A model generated the notes under the pieces. That model made no database searches. It saw only the letters and a program-made list of their open reading frames with translations, and was not told where the DNA came from. This document shows positions 45,477 to 56,959 of a stretch of DNA of 64,000 bases, in pieces. Source of the stretch: Bedellia somnulentella (lineage: Eukaryota; Arthropoda; Insecta; Lepidoptera; Bedelliidae). Position numbers and translations under genes: made by a program. The stretch's first letter is position 1. Every line of letters begins with the position of its first letter. The stretch spans positions 14,446,001-14,510,000 of the forward strand of contig OY755187.1 in the NCBI GenBank assembly GCA_963576735.1, written 5' to 3'.

Positions 45477-46398
45477 AAGTTATTTTTCCTTCTTTTATTT
45501 AAATCTGAAGTATGCTAAAACAAGTTTTATATTTATTCTTATTACAAATTGTCATACCGTCATTATATTAAGTACTATCTTCCTAGAACATATAAATCTG
45601 GATGTGCCAGATAAGTCAGAATCTATTTTAAGTTGATTTACCTTCTTTCCCTAAAATTATTTTTCGATTTATATTTGTGTTATCCGTCGTACGTGTTTTA
45701 AGTAAATTTGTCAACCAAATGGTATTGATTATTTTAATTCAAATCAAGAGCATTATTAAATGAGTTGTAATAGATTAGCAGAGTAATTAATATTGTCTTA
45801 CAGGCGCATAATGCATAAGTTACTTTTTCAACTTTTTAACAAATTGCAAAATTGCAATGCTGCAGTCAAACAAAATAACATCATTATTTCTACTCAGATT
45901 TGTAACCTGCAAGCTTCGGTATGGGTCCTAAATCGTGTTTACATCTATGTTTCTTTTAAAGTCATGATTCAAGTATGTTAGCCATGATTTATTAAGGCTA
46001 AAAACGGCGAGGAGAAACATCGCTTGGAGCCCTATGCGACTGCGTAATGCTCTTACTACTTAACTGTGTTTAAACAAAGCAGCAATAGAGATAGGGTAAT
46101 GCCTTGACCAGGCAATGTGGTACCTTATCACCAGATCATATTCGGTGATAGACGGAAACCGCAATCAGTTGTGGCGATATATATATATACATAAACTATA
46201 CGATGTATATTATACATAAACTAGATATGGTCAAGTGCATGAGGTTTTTTGAGTAACGATAGATATTTCGGTAGACCCTCTTTTAATCTTGACAAAGAGT
46301 TTTCCTTATAGGCTGAGTAAGCTTGCCGCGGCCGGGGTCCGTCATGCCATTTCTCTACGTCACAGATACATCCATGGATCTAACTTTGACATCCCTAT

Positions 46399-47699
46399 TA
46401 GAGGTGTGCGCCGATTATATTTTAATCGGCGGCGGCGTGAGGGTCAAAAACACCGCGGCGGCGGCGGCGTGATCGGCGTCATCGGCGTCAGCCACTTCTT
46501 TTTAAATTTTCTATCATTAACTTTTGGTCAGCCTATTAAAAGACATCTAGCAATAAACCCATGTGTTTTTATATTTTTTTTGAAAGAATTTTATTGAAAA
46601 ATAGTTGAAATGCTTGAATTTAACCACTTACAAGTGGAAAAAAACATGAAAAATATCGCTCTTATAAGAACGCACAAACTTACAAGATCGACAGATAAGA
46701 GAACAAATTAAATACAGATGTAAACTTAAATAATCCTATCAATAGTAAAGAAAATTTGGAAAACAAATTAAGTACAAAATATTTAAGAAATATTTGACAT
46801 TAAAGACAAGTAAAATTAAAACGATTGACACCGAGGCATGCAAAAGCATACTATATAATAAGAATTTTAAACCTGAATATAAAATATAAGTCAAGAAACC
46901 TTTCAAAAAGTTAGAATAAAATACGGATATTTTATTGTTATTGAAAAAGCTTTTTGCATGTTTCGTAATTGTCATGTACGAATATAATTATGTCGACGTT
47001 TGTAGGTTTGAGTCTACTCCTTTTTGCATTCAAAGTGAGTCCCGCTACTGAAAATACTCTTTCGGAGGGGGTGCTAGTTGCTGGAATTGCTAATTGATCG
47101 TGCAAAAGCACTTATCAATGGAAAAGCATGCGACTTTTCGCTCCAGTATTTTAAAATATCTCCATCTGCTAAGTCGCGGGGGTCTGCTGCTCCAAAATAT
47201 TTCCAGCATTCCACTTCTATGGGACTTTCAACTACGTTTTCATACTCGCTGGAGGTATGCTTTTTCGATAGTTCGAGTAATAACTCAGAAGACGTCTTTG
47301 AAGTTGAGGGACCCTTGTCGTGATATATCAGTGTAGTGGATTCACAATAACAATAAACTCTTTAATTTTATAGTTAAATAATTCTTTTCTACTGAACATT
47401 TCAAAAGATTGTAATTAAATACTGCAAAAAAATAAAATACACGAATAGGCACGATACGTTTTAATTTAAAAAGTGTTTTTTATTATTTAATAGTTATATG
47501 CCTCTGGATACTGGTTCTTTTAGTGCACGAATGGTTACAAAAGGCAAAAATGAAGGGACTGAAACTAGCTTTTATGATAAAATAGTAAGAATTTGTTGGC
47601 TTTGTTCACGCCGATTTCACGCCGGTCCAAGCCTCGGCGGCGGCGGCGTGAGCTAAAATCGGCGGCGGCGGCGGCGCGGCGGCGCGGCGCACACGTCTA
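46399..47699 (-). mobile_element. hAT DNA transposon, 1.3 kb, decayed
   Basis: Inverted ends TAGAGGTGTGCGCCG and CGGCGCACACGTCTA (one mismatch) with an exact 8-bp duplication ATCCCTAT at 46391-46398 and 47700-47707, the length hallmark of the hAT superfamily. Both ends carry long CGG-rich runs just inside. Copy 1 of the tandem duplication has a single ATCCCTAT (near 44580), the empty site. A broken transposase lies inside. Confidence 0.93.
46938..47320 (-). pseudogene. hAT transposase C-terminal part, frameshifted
   Basis: The transposase cut and pasted the element; only its C-terminal dimerisation domain remains. Frame one reads KYWSEKSHAFPLISAFARS. A one-base shift then gives LAIPATSTPSERVFSVAG, LTLNAKRSRLKPTNVDI, FVHDNYETCKKLFQ and a TAA stop at 46938-46940. 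This is the classic hAT order W..FP.LS..AR..L.IPATS.PSERVFS..G. The RNase H-like catalytic core with its D, D and E residues is not found, so the element cannot move itself. Confidence 0.88.
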
Positions 47700-49666
47700 A
47701 TCCCTATGCAATCCTGGTGTGATACCACAATATTTATATAAATGAGATTTTTATGATGATGGCAGAAAGTACACTTTAAATTGATGCCCTAATTATTCTA
47801 TGGATAAGGAAGTGATTGGTTTTGACATAAATGCGCGATATCCTTTTAATTAGTTTCGATTTTTTTTTACTAAATAGTATAGATCTTAAACGCACTAGTT
47901 TATTGAGAAGTAAGTTTGCAAGTGTTATCTTTAAGAGCCTACATTTATTGCCAATAACGAACCAATTATGCAGACACAAGTAAAATATTAAAGTTGCTAT
48001 TTCCTTTATGTTATTTGCTGTTCCCTATGTATTTAAGGAATTAATTCCGCATTTCAGTGTGAGATATGCTGTATTAATTCTTCAATTTTCTTTTTCAGTC
48101 TGGGAAGTAATTTCTGCAAATACATTTTCACTTTATAAGGCTTTGAAGTATATGAAATTTAATCAAATAGCGGAAAAACTATTTCGTAATGGAAATTCTT
48201 TAACTAAAAATGTAACGAAACACCAAAGGAAACAGATTCCAGTGTGACATTCCATTTCGCTAAAACCTTTGCCGACTCGATCTTTCTAGAAAACCCATTT
48301 ATTGGAAAAGAGATTGGGGAGTGCTTTAAAACGAAAACAAGATCGTATCTTTATACGAAAACTTAGGTGTGGCGCTAGGGTCTCATAAATAAATAGGAGA
48401 TATTACTAAGTTAGACCATTTTCGTGTTGAAAATCACTTTACTTTACATATATTGACACCGGAGCGAGATATTGAATAGTTTAACATATAAAGTGAAAGC
48501 TATTTTTCGTGATTGACAAAGGTTTGTGAATATTTTTAAAAATTGTCGCGTTTTCTATGTCACGCTTAAGTAATACTTTATAGTAAGATTCAGACTTAGA
48601 TGTATATCCTCACGGCTATAAATTCCGGAAAATGAATTACCAGAGTTATAATAATGGAAATTATTTATTATTCACCGCTGTATCCTTTTTTTAGTTGAAT
48701 CCCATGGATTTAGAAAAATTGTTTTTTTTAAAATAGAATCAATTTATATTCGTGTCAATTTAAATAAAGTGTTGTTTATTTAACAATACAATCTTGTACT
48801 TTTTGACAATAAAATGTATTATGCAGAAAAAATATTCGTAGATCCGAAAGTATAGTTGAAACCACTATACGCCATTGAAAATGTCCGAATTGTATATTCA
48901 CAAAATAATTCCTCTTAAATTTTAAACTCTTGTTCAAACAGAGATTGAGAGACGTGCCTAAATTGGCTTTTATTATTTTCATCTCAAATACTACTATTGT
49001 TTGCTAGCACAGGAATTCACAGTCAGAGCACGATCCTATAAAATCCTACAGACTTTGAAAGGCTGCGTTTAAGATTGAGCATGTAGATTTTATAGATTTC
49101 ATGATATGGGCCGAGGGTGAGTGGGAAATTTGAAATGTCTATTGACCACGCTTGGGACTCGTCGTAAAAATAACTTTTTATTGCCATTATACAACGTTAG
49201 CTCGCTTAGCAGCACCCCGCTCTGAATGCGGATCAATTACACGATTCTGCTGGAAACCGTTTTGATATTCTCGGCCTGCCTCGCTTTATATAGCTTTTAT
49301 GTCGTATTTGAGTTTGAGCAACACTTTCATATTATATTTGCGATTTGAAATTCTTAGAAGAACTACACTTTGAGAATTACTAGGTGTACTGGTGCTTTTA
49401 AGTTTTGTAGAAAATGCGATTGTCAACTTACTCTAAACGACCCTTGGTCCAGCTGCGAAAAGTCAAAGTTTATGATTTATACGCTTGACTTGATATCTTA
49501 AAAATAATTATGAACCAAACCTTTTATATCAATCCGTCCATTTGTATAATAAATACAAAACCATGTTTATTTACCAAAATAGTTTAATTAACAAATAAAA
49601 CCTACTCCCTAAGAATTGTATGCATATTAATTGCAAGTTTAACAAAATCCATTTTTTTATCACCAG

Positions 49667-49788
49667 GCGATCGTGCTGCCCCCGCTGGCGAGGTGGCCGT
49701 ACGAAAATGGGTTCACGTTCACAACCTGGTTTCGACTGGACCCCATCAACTCGGTCAACATTGAGCGAGAGAAACCCTACTTGTATTG
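49667..49788 (+). CDS. Nbea: Neurobeachin exon 5 of 7 seen
   Basis: 122 bases, phase 0 in and phase 2 out: [40 protein letters not shown] and TG of the next codon. Acceptor TATCACCAG; donor TTG|GTAAGT. The [17 protein letters not shown] block opens the concanavalin A-like (LamG) domain next to the helical region. The split codon becomes TGT (Cys) with exon 6. Confidence 0.97.
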
Positions 49789-50947
49789 GTAAGTTTTTCC
49801 GTGACAACTTTTTAAAAAGATAAAAATCATTTTTTCTAAATAAAAGGAGTAGTTCTCTGTTTTTGTAACGTCACAAATAAATGACGTATTAGTTTAATCT
49901 AAATCTACCTCGGATTCGGAACCTATATTGTTGCGAGAAGAACCCGTAAGAAACTTGCTTTTAAATAGTTCAAACAAAAATAATATTCTAATACGTGAAG
50001 CAAAATGTTTGCACCTCTTTCTAAGAAAGTTGCGCTGATGGAGGAGTATCAATTTTTGCAAACTTATAATTTGCATAGGACTAGAAATTTTACTGAATAG
50101 TATACAATATATAATTTAAAAAATCATTAAGCACGCTACCAGAAAGGCGCTAAGTCGCAATTTTAAACTGATTTTGTCTATTTAGATTAAATGCCGCTTC
50201 CTATCATCAGTTCATTATTTCAATTTATTTATTTATCTAATCATAATAATAATGGGTTTTATTTAATCCATACTAATATTATAAATGAGAAAGTGAGTTT
50301 GTTTGTTTGTTTGTTCCGCTTTCACGCCGTAAATACTGAACCGATTACTTTGAAATTTTTCAGACGTGTAGTTAGAAGTCTAAATTAAATGATAGGGACT
50401 TTTATCCTGGAAAAAAATATGTTCCCACGGGATATCAAAAATATTGTTTGCTTGCTGGATGCATTGGAGATGGCGCTGTGTATCGTTTAAAACAAAGTAA
50501 AATATTGTAAACTAATATAAAAATCAAAATTTAGAAGCTTAATGGTACGATAATGGATCCCCGAAAATAAGAAACTTCCGAGGGATGATGTACTATTTGT
50601 TTATCGTATATTTTTTTTTTACATCTACTTATATTGCAAACGAATATAAACATGTAAATTTAGAAGCTAAATGAAACGACGACGATTCCTTGAAACTAAG
50701 GAATCCGCAAGAGTTCTCATAGTAACATCAAAAAACCTTAACTCATATATGGCTCAAAATATTGCAGCGATTATTTTTATCATCGATGGAATTCACAACA
50801 GACACTTTGTTAATGTTCATTTTGGAAAGATGAAGGGGTTTCATTAGTTTTCATCAAAATAAATGAACATTTAAATGACAAATTTGTTTATCAATAGTAA
50901 GACTAATATGAAATAAAGCGTAATAAAAATTTGACACCGCCCCGGTA

Positions 50948-51040
50948 ACGTCTCCGTGGCGTAGCGGTATAACTAACTACTATGAATATTTAATTAGAAC
51001 TATTATGAATCAATCGTCCCGGGTTCATATCTCAGGTATT
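50948..51040 (+). repeat. tRNA-like relic inside the Helitron
   Basis: CTCCGTGGCGTAGCGGTATA resembles an A box and CGTCCCGGGTTCATATCTCA a B box, separated by an unrelated AT insert. No cloverleaf forms. Confidence 0.45.
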
Positions 51041-51470
51041 TCAATCTTTTTGTAAAAAAAAAGTTTTGTTAGCTTAAAATAGCACTATATATAATAATAG
51101 CAAGCACTATCCCTTCAATTTAGCGATTATTTTGGATGGAGATCCACCACTAATCATCCCTATATTGCCGAGCAATCGCTGCAAGTTCTCCCAATATCAT
51201 CAACGGTCAGTGTAGGGGGCAGCACCGGGCCGCCGCCGCAGCGCCAAACTACTATCCGTATCTGTACTTACTAAAGATATTTTCATTTCTGAACATAAAA
51301 ACTTGGTATATTTGTTTCATGATTCTTATGAACAATTAAAAAGGAATTTTTGGAACTCAACACCTAACGGGTTGATATAGCAAATGAAAGTTAATATAGA
51401 GTTTTTTTTTACATTTTATAATAAAACTTGGTGCGATTGAATTTATGAAATCCATCTATCAATCATTCAT

Positions 51471-51690
51471 GAGTATATGCTAACAACCATAAATGCCATA
51501 AAAGTGTAGCCAGAGGTAAGGTATTCAAAAGGGTATTCAGAGATGCTAATTCTTCATCCAATTTTGGAAATAGATTAATAAAAGATAGTTTAAACAAGGT
51601 TGTTAGTGATGCTTCACAAACTGAATCGCCCAACAATCACTTAAAAAGTCTCGATGTCCTTTATGTCATTAACAACGCCCGCGGGATTAT
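51471..51690 (-). repeat. Degraded SINE-A relic
   Basis: GAGTATATGCTAACAACCAT, GTGTAGCCAGAGGTAAGG, TGAATCGCCCAACAATCAC, ATTAACAACGCCCGCGG in family order. Confidence 0.55.
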
Positions 51691-52596
51691 AAATATAAAA
51701 CACAGAGTTGAGATAGTGTTTCGGTATTTTGGTATTATGTAAACTGGATGCAAAAAATGAAGTCCACGCGGACGAAGTCGCGGGGCAAAAAGCTAGTCTG
51801 AAATAAAACAAAAAAAACTTACTTATTAGCCCCAAATCAGAATTGGCGAAAATCCTATCGTCGCTACGTACGAATAAATTGCAACATAACTAAGATTTAT
51901 GATTTGAAGTCACGCCTCTTGGTTTTGGGATTAAGCTCTTACTAAGCTAATTATTAATTTGAGATCATCAGAGGTAAGTAAGAGATAAAGGTTCTTTAAC
52001 ATGTAGCTATGATTAAGTTATCATATGTTTACATGAGTAATTTTGGCACATTTAAGAGTAGTGTAAAGTATAAACTATCATACTAATCGAGTGAAGAGCA
52101 GACATGTTGTAGGTCATATATACTAGGCTCACAAAGTCACGAAGTAATAAATATGATGAAACATATAATCGCATAATCTACTTTAGATTTTCTTAGTTTT
52201 ATACAATAAAATAAAAAAAGAGTCGTGTAAATGATTATGTAACATTGAAGTAAGATGACATGAAATTCTCATTCTTGATATGTTATGGCGTTTTGTAAAA
52301 TTCGAGTTAAATTTTCTTCAATCATAAATATTAGCAATTAGAGGTAATTTTTCACATCCATTCCTCTACCTATCTAATATAGGATAATAATATTTCGAGT
52401 AAAGAGCGGAAATGTAGGTCATATATACTAGGCTCGCAAAGTCACGAAGTAATATCTATGATGAAATGTAAAATCGTATATTGTACGTGACATTTTCCCA
52501 GCTGTACCTACAGCAAATATAAAGAGAGACGTTTATGTGATGATATTACATTGAAGTATGATTACTTGAAAAACTCATGCTTGTAATTTTATGATG

Positions 52597-52939
52597 TAAA
52601 TATAACATATACTCATGCCATTAGTTCCCATTGGGGTAAACAGAGACTATCGATCGCCACTTCGTACGATCCTGGCAAAACTTACTAGCTTTTCTTACAT
52701 CTAGGTATCAATCTTTTCATACTTGCTCTTTTATTCTTTATACTTCGGACGCCTACCTTTTTGAGTAGACTCTCTATTTAGTCCAAATGTGTCCTCCGTG
52801 GTCCGTGGTCGTCCTCTACTAAAATTACCTTCCAAATTAGCTCTTTACTTTAGATCCCTTTTACCAATTTCATATCATCCATCCTTTTTATGTGACCAAA
52901 CCATCTTAATATTCCATTTTCTATATTTCTTACAATATT
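52597..52939 (-). mobile_element. RTE LINE 3' end with 11-bp target duplication
   Basis: RTE tail and C-terminal codons on the minus strand, bordered by ATTTTATGATG at 52586-52596 and 52940-52950. Removing it restores the satellite unit exactly (ATTTTATGATG then CCGTTTTGTTAAATC). The sequence has drifted, with no open frame. Confidence 0.85.
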
Positions 52940-53257
52940 ATTTTATGATGCCGTTTTGTTAAATCTGAGTTCAATTTGTTTCAAATGTCAATATAGGCAA
53001 TTACAGTTTCTTTGCACAATTACTCTCTAGCTATCTATGGGATAACAATGTTTTCAAGTAAATGGCAGAAATGTAGGTCATATATACTAGGCTCACAAAG
53101 TTACGAAGTTATATAGTATTTATGATGAAACGTGAAATCGTTTATCCTACGTGAGGTTTTCCCAGAGATGTAAACAGAGTATGTTTATGTCATTATGCTT
53201 GAAATTTTATGATGTGATTTTGTGCAATCTGAGTTCAATTTGATTCAAATATAAATA

Positions 53258-53537
53258 CATTCACAAACATACATACATATACTCACGGCCATAAATCCCA
53301 AAAAGAGGTAGCTACAGTTTCAGAGCTAGATGCTCCTCAGCTATATTTGGAAGTTGATAGGGGACACGATGGTAGAAATAAAGTATCAGTGGTGATGGTA
53401 GTGGGTCTCCTACCGCATCGCCCAAAAACAACTTAAAAAAAACCCATACCCTTAGTCGCCTATTACGATCTCCGTGGGTAGAAATGGTTTGTGACATCCT
53501 AAGCCGTGTCAGCTGTTTTATACGGCATTTTACACGG
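53258..53537 (-). mobile_element. SINE-A with 12-bp target duplication
   Basis: Tail CAAACATACATACATATACT, body GCCATAAATCCCAAAAAGAG and CCTACCGCATCGCCC, and a worn head (CTAAGCCGTGTCAGC). It is bordered by CAAATATAAATA at 53246-53257 and 53538-53549. Confidence 0.85.
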
Positions 53538-53586
53538 CAAATATAAATATAGGCGATAAAAGTAGGAAGTAAAGTAGTTAGAAGAC

Positions 53587-53658
53587 GTTCGTGGCTGAGT
53601 TGTTAGGTAACTAATTTCTCGGTCTCGAGGTTGCGGGTTCGATCCCCGCTGAGAGCAA
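53587..53658 (+). repeat. tRNA-like sequence beside a LINE tail
   Basis: GTGGCTGAGTTGTTAGG (A-box-like) and a perfect T arm, TTGCGGGTTCGATCCCCGC. The acceptor arms do not pair, so it is a tRNA-derived SINE head or tRNA relic rather than a gene. It directly precedes the (TTTTA)n tail of a minus-strand LINE. Confidence 0.55.
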
Positions 53659-53664
53659 CATTTG

Positions 53665-54830
53665 TTATTTTATTTTATTTTACTATCTTTGGGGGGCTTA
53701 CAGCTAAATTTACAATATAAAATAATAACATAGGCAGAAATAGGCCAATAACAAGCTCCCACATATACATAAAAATAAAGAACATCGAAAACAACAGAGA
53801 AACAGAAGTCTTAACTAAAAAAGGAACTTAACTAATTAATAAAACAACAGCAAGAAAAATGCACCGAACAAATGATGTGATAAACCAATATTCGGCACCA
53901 GCAATCGATAATTTGAAATACTAAAATTTAAAAAAAAAGTCATTTGCAAATGATCGCTTAATGTTAGCTATACTGTTATGGAATAGATCCAAAGTGAGTT
54001 TATCATTATAATAATTAAATTCATTGCAAGATCTGATAAGATAGGTACGTCTGTAATTTGTTTTGGCTGGGGGGACATGAAGCAAATCATTGCTACGCAG
54101 TTTTTTGAAGGAACTCTCAAGCAAATTTTACTGTGGAGTTCAGGACAATCAATATTACCTTGAGCAATCTTGGCTAGTAGACAGATATCTGCTATATTCC
54201 TACGCAAATGAAGAGGCAAAAGGTGTTGAACGATGCAACGCTTATTATAATCTAAGTACGCAAGTTTAAATTTGAAAGACAGAAAACGGGTCAACTTATT
54301 TGAATTCGTTCGATTCTATCAGAGTATACGCCATAACAGGGATTCCAAACTTGAGACACTGCGAACATAACATAACATAAAACATAACATAAACGTTCAC
54401 GCCGTTTTATCCCCGAAGAATTAGAATACAATGATCGATACGATCGAAAGCTTTACTGTAATCTGTATAGACTACATCAACTTGCTTACCTTCACTCATG
54501 TTCTCGATCACAAACTCATTGAAAACAAGAAGATTTGAGACTATTGAGCGACCCTTGAGGAAGCCATGTTGATGATGATCAAAAGAACTTTTTAGGCAGT
54601 CATACACATAAGCTATAATACTCATAATATAATATATAATATAATATATACTCATACAAGTAAGCACAGCTTGGATACAGGCCTATAATTTTCAACGCAT
54701 TTTTTGGCACCTTTCTTATGAATAGGTGTTATGTAGGCCTTCTTCCATATCTTAGGCACTGTGCCTTCATCTAAGTTAAGTCGTCTAAGTTTGATGAGCA
54801 TAAATGATTGTTCCTTAGTGTTGGACGTTA
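53665..54830 (-). pseudogene. Jockey/CR1-type LINE fragments
   Basis: 53921-54294 reads a decayed LINE C-terminus (for example TNYRRTYLIRSCNEFNYYND). 54418-54667 reads an RT palm fragment, HHQHGFLKGRSIVSNLLVFN and VDVVYTDYSKAFDRIDH. The two come from the same kind of protein as the 55146-56318 copy, with the middle missing. A SINE-B 3' tail on the minus strand (54364-54418, ATAACATAAACGTTCACGCC) lies between them. Many stops and frame changes. Confidence 0.75.
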
Positions 54831-54943
54831 TTTATATGTGCACTATATCATATTAAATATAACGTTGGGTTGATATCCCATAATACAAGTTCTATTTAGT
54901 TTGAAGCTAACTTGATGTGTGTAAAATATGCCTGTATATAAGA

Positions 54944-56328
54944 TTTTATTTATTTATTTTATTTTATTTTATTTTCTTAGGAAGATTTACAGACAAAAGT
55001 ATACAATATAGAGGTAAAATAGATCGTCCTATGCTATTAACAAATCTCCACAGATAGAATGTTAACAAACAAAAACATAGACAAAAAGATCGAGGAATAG
55101 TTAATTAATTATGTAATAATTTTATATTACGTAGGTACGTACATATCACGAGGTGTTAAAATAACTTTGCGTCATTAATCGCTTTATGGTGGCAATGCTG
55201 GTGCAAAATAGGTCAACATCAAGAGATATTTCATTAAATTTAGCTGGAGTTCGTATTAAGAAGGAATTCTTACGATAATTAGTACAGGCTTTAGGAACAG
55301 ACAGTACAGGACGTAGTCTCAGTCCAAGCTGGTTAGACCGCAAGGAGATGCGCGCGAGTAGTTCTGGTGTGTCCATGGTGCCTCTTGCAATGTTAGCCAG
55401 GAAGCAGATATCGCTTATATCCCTTCTAATATTTAGTGGGAGGAAGTGATATCTACAGCAGCGGTGGTTGTAATCAGCAGAACGCTGTCGAGTTTTAAAG
55501 TCAAGATACCGCAGAAATCTCCTCTGTATACCTTCAATACGTAAATTATAAATATTATAATTTGGGTTCCATACCTGTGATGCGTATTCCAAATGACTGC
55601 GTACAAACGAACAGTATATAATTTTTATAGCTTTTATATTAGAAAAGTTGGAACATGTTCGCATAAGAAAACCAAGGGCTTTAGAAGATTTCGCGACAAT
55701 ACTTTCAATGTGTTTATCAAATATTAATTTTGAATCAAATATGACGCCTAGATCCCTTATAGACTCTACTTTAGCTACATATTGGTCATTCAGATTATAA
55801 TCAAAATTAACAATGAACTTTTTCCGGGTAAAGCAGATGTAAAAACACTTTGATACATTTAAATCTAGTCTGTTTTGCAAACAATACAAGGAAAACCGGT
55901 CAAGGTCTTCCTGTAGTCTATGAGAATCAGAAACATTAGTTATTGTCTTAAAAATCTTCATATCATCTGCGAACAAAAGCACTTTTGAATGGTGGAAACA
56001 TGAAATAATACCATTAATAAAAATAACAAACAATAAAGGGCCCAAAAGAGATCCCTGCGGTACTCCAGACGGGATGCTTGACCATTTAGAAGAATATCCA
56101 GAGAGAACGACAGCTTGACTACGGTTTTCGATATAGGATGAGAACCACCGAAAGAGATCACCATGAATACCGGACTTAGATAATTTGTTTAATAGCACAC
56201 TGTGGTCTATACGATCAAAACATTTGCTGTAATCGGTATAGACGACATCCACCTGGTGACCATCATCCATTCCCTTAGATATGTGCTCATGAATAAGAAG
56301 TAGATTGGATGTAGTCACTGTAGTTACT
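54944..56328 (-). mobile_element. 5'-truncated Jockey/CR1-type LINE
   Basis: Minus-strand element with a (TAAAA)n tail at 54944-54978 and an ORF 55146-56318. The 5' end is cut at about 56328, where the satellite resumes. The clade is uncertain: a Jockey-superfamily or CR1-group element, not RTE and not R4. Confidence 0.8.
55146..56318 (-). CDS. LINE reverse transcriptase, C-terminal 390 residues
   Basis: Uninterrupted frame covering most of the palm and thumb of a non-LTR reverse transcriptase: VDVVYTDYSKCFDRIDHSVL, PSGVPQGSLLGPLLFVIFIN, the catalytic LLFADDMKIFK, LGVIFDSKLIF, SFVRSHLEYASQVWNP, and a C-terminal region rich in RRDISDICFLANI-type helices. The protein copies LINE RNA into the chromosome at a nick; here the endonuclease and the start of the RT are missing through 5' truncation, so the copy is dead on arrival although the frame is still open. 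The first ATG is internal to the parent protein. The related fragments at 53665-54830 are older. Confidence 0.85.
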   Translation of the reverse strand: MTTSNLLLIHEHISKGMDDGHQVDVVYTDYSKCFDRIDHSVLLNKLSKSGIHGDLFRWFSSYIENRSQAVVLSGYSSKWSSIPSGVPQGSLLGPLLFVIFINGIISCFHHSKVLLFADDMKIFKTITNVSDSHRLQEDLDRFSLYCLQNRLDLNVSKCFYICFTRKKFIVNFDYNLNDQYVAKVESIRDLGVIFDSKLIFDKHIESIVAKSSKALGFLMRTCSNFSNIKAIKIIYCSFVRSHLEYASQVWNPNYNIYNLRIEGIQRRFLRYLDFKTRQRSADYNHRCCRYHFLPLNIRRDISDICFLANIARGTMDTPELLARISLRSNQLGLRLRPVLSVPKACTNYRKNSFLIRTPAKFNEISLDVDLFCTSIATIKRLMTQSYFNTS

Positions 56329-56959
56329 GCACAATTACTCTCTATCTACGAGTAATATGGGATAGCAATGTTTTCAAGTAAATAGCGGAAATGTAGGTCA
56401 TATATACTAGGCTCTCAAAGTCACAAAGTAATAAAAATAGATAAAACGTAAAATTGTACATTGTACGTGAGATTATCCCAATGTTGAAAGAGACTTATAG
56501 CTGATTATATAACATTGAAGTTTGATTAAGTGAAAATCTCTACTTGAAATGTTATGATGTTCTGTAAAATCCGAGTTAAATTTTCACAATGGCTCATAAA
56601 TCACATGAAGTGTTGTGTGCACTAATCACTTCATTGACCATTCGCATTCGTGTGTTTACTCCGCGCTGAAATGCGAGCAGCCCGGAATTACTGAATTATT
56701 ACAGTTCATAATGTTTTCACTTGTGCTATGGTTTCCTAGTATTTAACTGTGAAACTTTAGGTTTTTTATAATGATGCTGGCATGTTTTCTCTCAATCTTG
56801 AGTAATTAAATATATATATGGCTTAACAAAACACTGTTGTGTTGTGTCCATGCCCCGTGTATTAAAAAGGATAGGGGTTTATTATCATGTTTTATTAGAT
56901 TTTGTAAGATTACTTTAGAGAGTGAATGTGGATAAAACCAAAACCATGGTTTTTGAGAG

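Larger units (their letters stand above)
45030..47830 (+). repeat. Tandem duplication, copy 2, expanded by insertions
   Basis: Same order as 43750-44690, enlarged by a CR1/Zenon-type LINE piece (45103-45366) and a hAT element (46399-47699). Confidence 0.85.
40417..49666 (+). other. Neurobeachin intron of 9.3 kb with the tRNA-Ala cluster
   Basis: GT-AG intron holding four of the seven intact tRNA-Ala genes, a tandem duplication, SINEs, a LINE fragment and a hAT element. 41900-43138 and 47830-49666 show no gene or repeat that I can name, apart from a weak SINE-A relic at about 48605-48680. Confidence 0.85.
50267..51796 (+). mobile_element. Non-autonomous Helitron, 1.5 kb
   Basis: Starts A|TCCATACTAATATTATAAAT and ends GTCCACGCGGACGAAGTCGC, GGGGCAAAAAGCTAG|T. 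TC/CTAG ends and an A/T target fit Helitrons. It holds (GTTT)n near the start, a tRNA-like relic at 50948-51040 and a worn SINE-A at 51471-51690. No helicase piece seen. Confidence 0.85.
52088..56600. repeat. Satellite array of about 310-bp units, split by insertions
   Basis: The landmark GTAGGTCATATATACTAGGC starts at 52109, 52414, 53073 and 56393. Each is followed by CAAAGT(C/T)AC(G/A)AAGT, a TACATTGAAGTA-type block and GAGTTAAATTTTC or its variants. The undisturbed spacing is 305 bp. After removing inserted elements the other units also come to about 310-320 bp. Insertions: RTE (52597-52939), SINE-A (53258-53537), and a tRNA-like plus LINE block (about 53570-56328). Confidence 0.85.
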
